Shown: positions 6,174-7,560 of the stretch, piece after piece
How positions within the stretch are numbered: position 1 is the stretch's first letter
How the letters are laid out: each line of letters begins with the position of its first letter
Assembly: GCA_937901255.1 (NCBI GenBank)
Contig: CALCHN010000036.1
Span: 1-7,560 of the forward strand
From: an uncultured Flavobacteriales bacterium
GTDB taxonomy: Bacteria; Bacteroidota; Bacteroidia; Flavobacteriales_E; Vicingaceae
Reading direction: 5' to 3'
Length of the DNA stretch: 7,560 nucleotides
The notes under the pieces: model-generated
The model's input: the letters and a program-made list of their open reading frames with translations, nothing else
Database searches by the model: none
Told to the model about the DNA's origin: nothing
Translations under genes and position numbers: made by a program

Positions 6174-6190
6174 TGCTCTTTTTTCACTGC

Positions 6191-6372
6191 GCCGTCGCGT
6201 AGCCGCTATTGCGGAGCGCGCGGCAAATGCAAATTTAAATTTGCATTCACGAATACCTCTAAAAACAATAAAAATTACATGAGTAATTTTACATAATGAC
6301 AAATGCCTGCCCGAATGATTTCGTTCAGGCGGGTTTTGCATTCACGAGCACATATTTATCAAATATATGTGC
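6191..6372. repeat. Cluster of consecutive hairpins after the AbiEii gene
   Basis: Five foldable segments in a row. A GC-rich stem covers 6191-6224 (GCCG, CGCG and CCGC pairing with GCGG, CGCG and CGGC around TATT). A 22-bp perfect palindrome lies at 6226-6247. AAAATTAC/GTAATTTT is at 6271-6290. A REP-like hairpin at 6307-6334 pairs CTGCCCGAA with TTCAGGCGG apart from a few non-Watson-Crick positions. GCACATAT/ATATGTGC closes 6348-6372. The second and fourth are both bounded by AAATGC on the left and TTTGCATTCACGA (6240-6252, 6335-6347) on the right. Some may end transcription of the AbiEii operon, but no clean stem-plus-T-run is present. Confidence 0.7.
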
Positions 6373-6643
6373 AGCGAGTAAATTATAGAAACAAATAACT
6401 TTAGAATTCCATATTCAAAATTTTAATGACCCAAGTACTTAATATCGTAATGAAATAATTCTGCCTCTGGGATATTTTACATAATAGATAATTATAGCTA
6501 ACGAATTAAAAACAACCAAGTCGTAAAACGGCTGTGATACGTGACAAAAAGATTTAGCCAGTGGCTGAATCCGTTTTGGCGGCGAGATGATGCGGTGGGC
6601 TACGATATAAAACACTACGTGTTGTTATATCTACAATTATATC
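6373..6643. other. Gene-free spacer with two hairpins
   Basis: No ORF is credible. AAAACGG (6525-6531) pairs with CCGTTTT (6571-6577) and encloses an AGCC/GGCT hairpin (6556-6566). Another imperfect hairpin around AACAC/GTGTT spans about 6605-6630. The segment 6380-6520 shows nothing recognisable. Confidence 0.45.
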
Positions 6644-6847
6644 AAATACGTGGTATTTGCCGTTTTACTCAAAACATTATATTTGTTCTATAATGTAATT
6701 GCATTATGTAACTTTGCTTTGGTAAAAGCTTTTTACCAAAACTACTTTCCTTATTTTTTTCTTTCTAAAAGCTTCTTAAAAAAGTAATGCAATACTCTTT
6801 TTGCCGGAAGGGGCAGAGGAGTGGGGGCAAAATGTGTATGGAATGGG
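6644..6847 (+). repeat. Repeat A, copy 2
   Basis: Direct repeat of 4633-4915 without that copy's two insertions. Hairpins in order are ATAATG/CATTAT (6690-6707), TGGTAAAA/TTTTACCA with loop GCT (6720-6738) and TTTTGCC/GGCAAAA (6799-6832). The last has different arms from copy 1 (TTATGC/GCATAA) but stays paired and is followed by a similar TGTGTATGG tail. It runs almost directly into repeat B copy 2. Confidence 0.85.
6656..6685 (+). promoter_or_regulatory. Complete Bacteroidota-type promoter inside repeat A copy 2
   Basis: TTTG (6656-6659), an 18-bp gap, and TATATTTG (6678-6685) match the -33/-7 consensus fully. Transcription would start near 6692 and run through the repeat A hairpins and repeat B towards the lipoprotein gene at 7006, or end as a short structured RNA. 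In copy 1 the -33 box is changed to TTCG. Confidence 0.5.
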
Positions 6848-6865
6848 AATATGGTACTCAATTAT

Positions 6866-6971
6866 CTTTAACCCGACTTCTTCATATAAGATTTTTCCTT
6901 ATTTTTAACAAAAGTTGCGTTTATACACCCAATTTTGGGTGAGTAAACACAATTAATAGAGTTTATATATA
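6866..6971 (+). repeat. Repeat B, copy 2 (5' end missing)
   Basis: Begins at CTTTAACCCGACTTCTTC and runs through the hairpin GTTTA-ta-CACCCAA-tt-TTGGGTG-ag-TAAAC (6919-6948) to GAGTTTATATATA. The first ~35 bp present in copies 1 and 3 (CGAACTG onwards) are replaced by the end of repeat A. It directly precedes the GTTGTAGCAC arm of the lipoprotein unit. Confidence 0.85.
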
Positions 6972-7448
6972 GTTGTAGCACATTACCAATGACAAAAAAA
7001 CAATAATGAAAAGAATTACACACATCTTTATTTTAATAACAATAATTTCTAGTTGCAAAACAAAAACTGATTCTAAAACTAATATATCAACATCTGAGGA
7101 TAATACTTATTTTGAAGTCTATGAGTTAACTGCTGTATCAAGGGACAGAGAAACTGTTTACTTTAATGTAATTTTAGGTGTTAATGTGAATCCCGATATA
7201 ACATCTGAAGATAAGGATAAGGAAAAAGAAGAATTAATATACAAGGCTAGAGCGATTGCCTCTTCTCATTTAAGGGGTATAATTGGAAAATATACTAAAA
7301 AAGAAAACTCTGAACTTAAAAAAATTCACTCTGAAATACAAGAGGAAATAACAAAATCACTTAATGAATTAAATACTTCACTTAATAAAGATAGAATTGA
7401 AATTATTAAACTCGATGCTACGATGAGAAATAAATAACGTGCTACAAC
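6972..7448. repeat. Complementary arms enclosing the lipoprotein gene (cassette-like unit)
   Basis: GTTGTAGCACATTA (6972-6985) and TAACGTGCTACAAC (7435-7448) are complementary at 13 of 14 positions. The single mismatch is A opposite C at position 11, the same as in the 3572-3943 unit. The right arm begins at the stop codon itself, so the gene fills the unit. Repeat B copies abut both arms. Confidence 0.7.
7006..7437 (+). CDS. Small lipoprotein of unknown function
   Basis: A 143-residue predicted lipoprotein. A short positively charged start (MKR), a hydrophobic stretch IFILITII and the lipobox IISSC with C17 as the lipidation site point to export and lipid anchoring. The next residues (KTKTDSK) lack an obvious acidic Bacteroidota surface-export signal, so a periplasmic-facing location is as likely as the surface. 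I do not recognise a family securely. The C-terminal half has LRGIIGKYTKKE, then a helical stretch, then IEIIKLDATM, which recalls the distal part of SPFH/prohibitin-type domains (R-x-IIG-x-YT pattern); FliL-like proteins give a weaker resemblance. The helical part about 75-130 is rich in K and E and may be a coiled coil. The gene fills the arm-bounded unit 6972-7448, and its stop codon is part of the right arm. Real gene likely; function unknown. Confidence 0.7.
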   Translation: MKRITHIFILITIISSCKTKTDSKTNISTSEDNTYFEVYELTAVSRDRETVYFNVILGVNVNPDITSEDKDKEKEELIYKARAIASSHLRGIIGKYTKKENSELKKIHSEIQEEITKSLNELNTSLNKDRIEIIKLDATMRNK

Positions 7449-7560
7449 CGAACTGTTTAGAAATAGAAAAATAGTTTTTACTTTAACCCGACTTCTTCCT
7501 ATAAGATTTTTCCATATTTTTAACAAAAGTTGCATTTATACACCCAATTTTGGGTGAGTA
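7448..7560 (+). repeat. Repeat B, copy 3, running off the window
   Basis: Starts with CCGAACTG right at the end of the lipoprotein unit's arm. It contains the full CTTCTTC segment and the CACCCAA-tt-TTGGGTG hairpin (7541-7556), and is cut at the window edge before the GAGTTTATATATA end. By analogy another arm-bounded unit should begin roughly 25-30 bp after the window. Confidence 0.85.

Noticed and set aside
6191..6224. Rho-independent terminator of the AbiEii operon
   Set aside because: The strong GC stem is not followed by a T-run; the T-run after the stop codon lies before the stem.
3572..7448. Canonical integron attC sites
   Set aside because: Arms such as GTTGTAG do not satisfy GTTRRRY, and no integron integrase is visible; only the overall topology is similar.
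7326..7535. Reverse-strand frame over the lipoprotein end and repeat B
   Set aside because: It is antisense to the lipoprotein gene and continues into the non-coding repeat; no family resemblance.
3448..7560. CRISPR array
   Set aside because: The repeats are about 110-200 bp, few, and separated by whole genes rather than by short spacers.

Overview
The window looks like chromosome of a Bacteroidota species, most likely class Flavobacteriia. The evidence is low GC, almost no Shine-Dalgarno sequences, promoter-like TAnnTTTG boxes, and proteins that read like flavobacterial families (AraC regulator, DUF6922/AbiEii pair, GNAT acetyltransferase). All convincing genes are on the + strand.

Layout. 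Positions 2-1408 hold an ordinary chromosomal pair: the 3' part of an AraC-family regulator and an RclC/YkgB-like (DUF417) membrane protein, resembling the E. coli rclR/rclC reactive-chlorine pair. From about 1409 the window becomes accessory. It has single genes separated by long, repeat-rich, hairpin-rich spacers: an HNH endonuclease of probable defence function (1602-3074), a GNAT acetyltransferase (4096-4614), a DUF6922 + AbiEii nucleotidyltransferase pair that looks like a toxin-antitoxin or abortive-infection module (5136-6173), and a small lipoprotein (7006-7437).

The most interesting signal is in the spacers. Two repeat families are present. Repeat B (3448-3571, 6866-6971, 7448-7560 and beyond) carries a constant CACCCAA/TTGGGTG hairpin. 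Repeat A (4633-4915, 6644-6847) carries a promoter-like box and hairpins whose arms change while staying complementary. Three segments are enclosed by complementary arms specific to that segment: 1574-3114 (HNH gene), 3572-3943 (no clear gene) and 6972-7448 (lipoprotein). The lipoprotein segment is bracketed by repeat B copies, and the geneless one directly follows a B copy. In this layout the arms travel with the gene and the constant repeat lies between genes. That is the topology of integron-type gene cassettes, but no integrase is present and the arms do not fit the canonical GTTRRRY/RYYYAAC attC core. I infer a cassette-like or otherwise mobile single-gene system; this is not demonstrated.

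The AbiEii module lies between the two direct copies of repeat A, so it could be lost or gained by homologous recombination. No rRNA, tRNA, CRISPR array, transposase or integrase gene was recognised.
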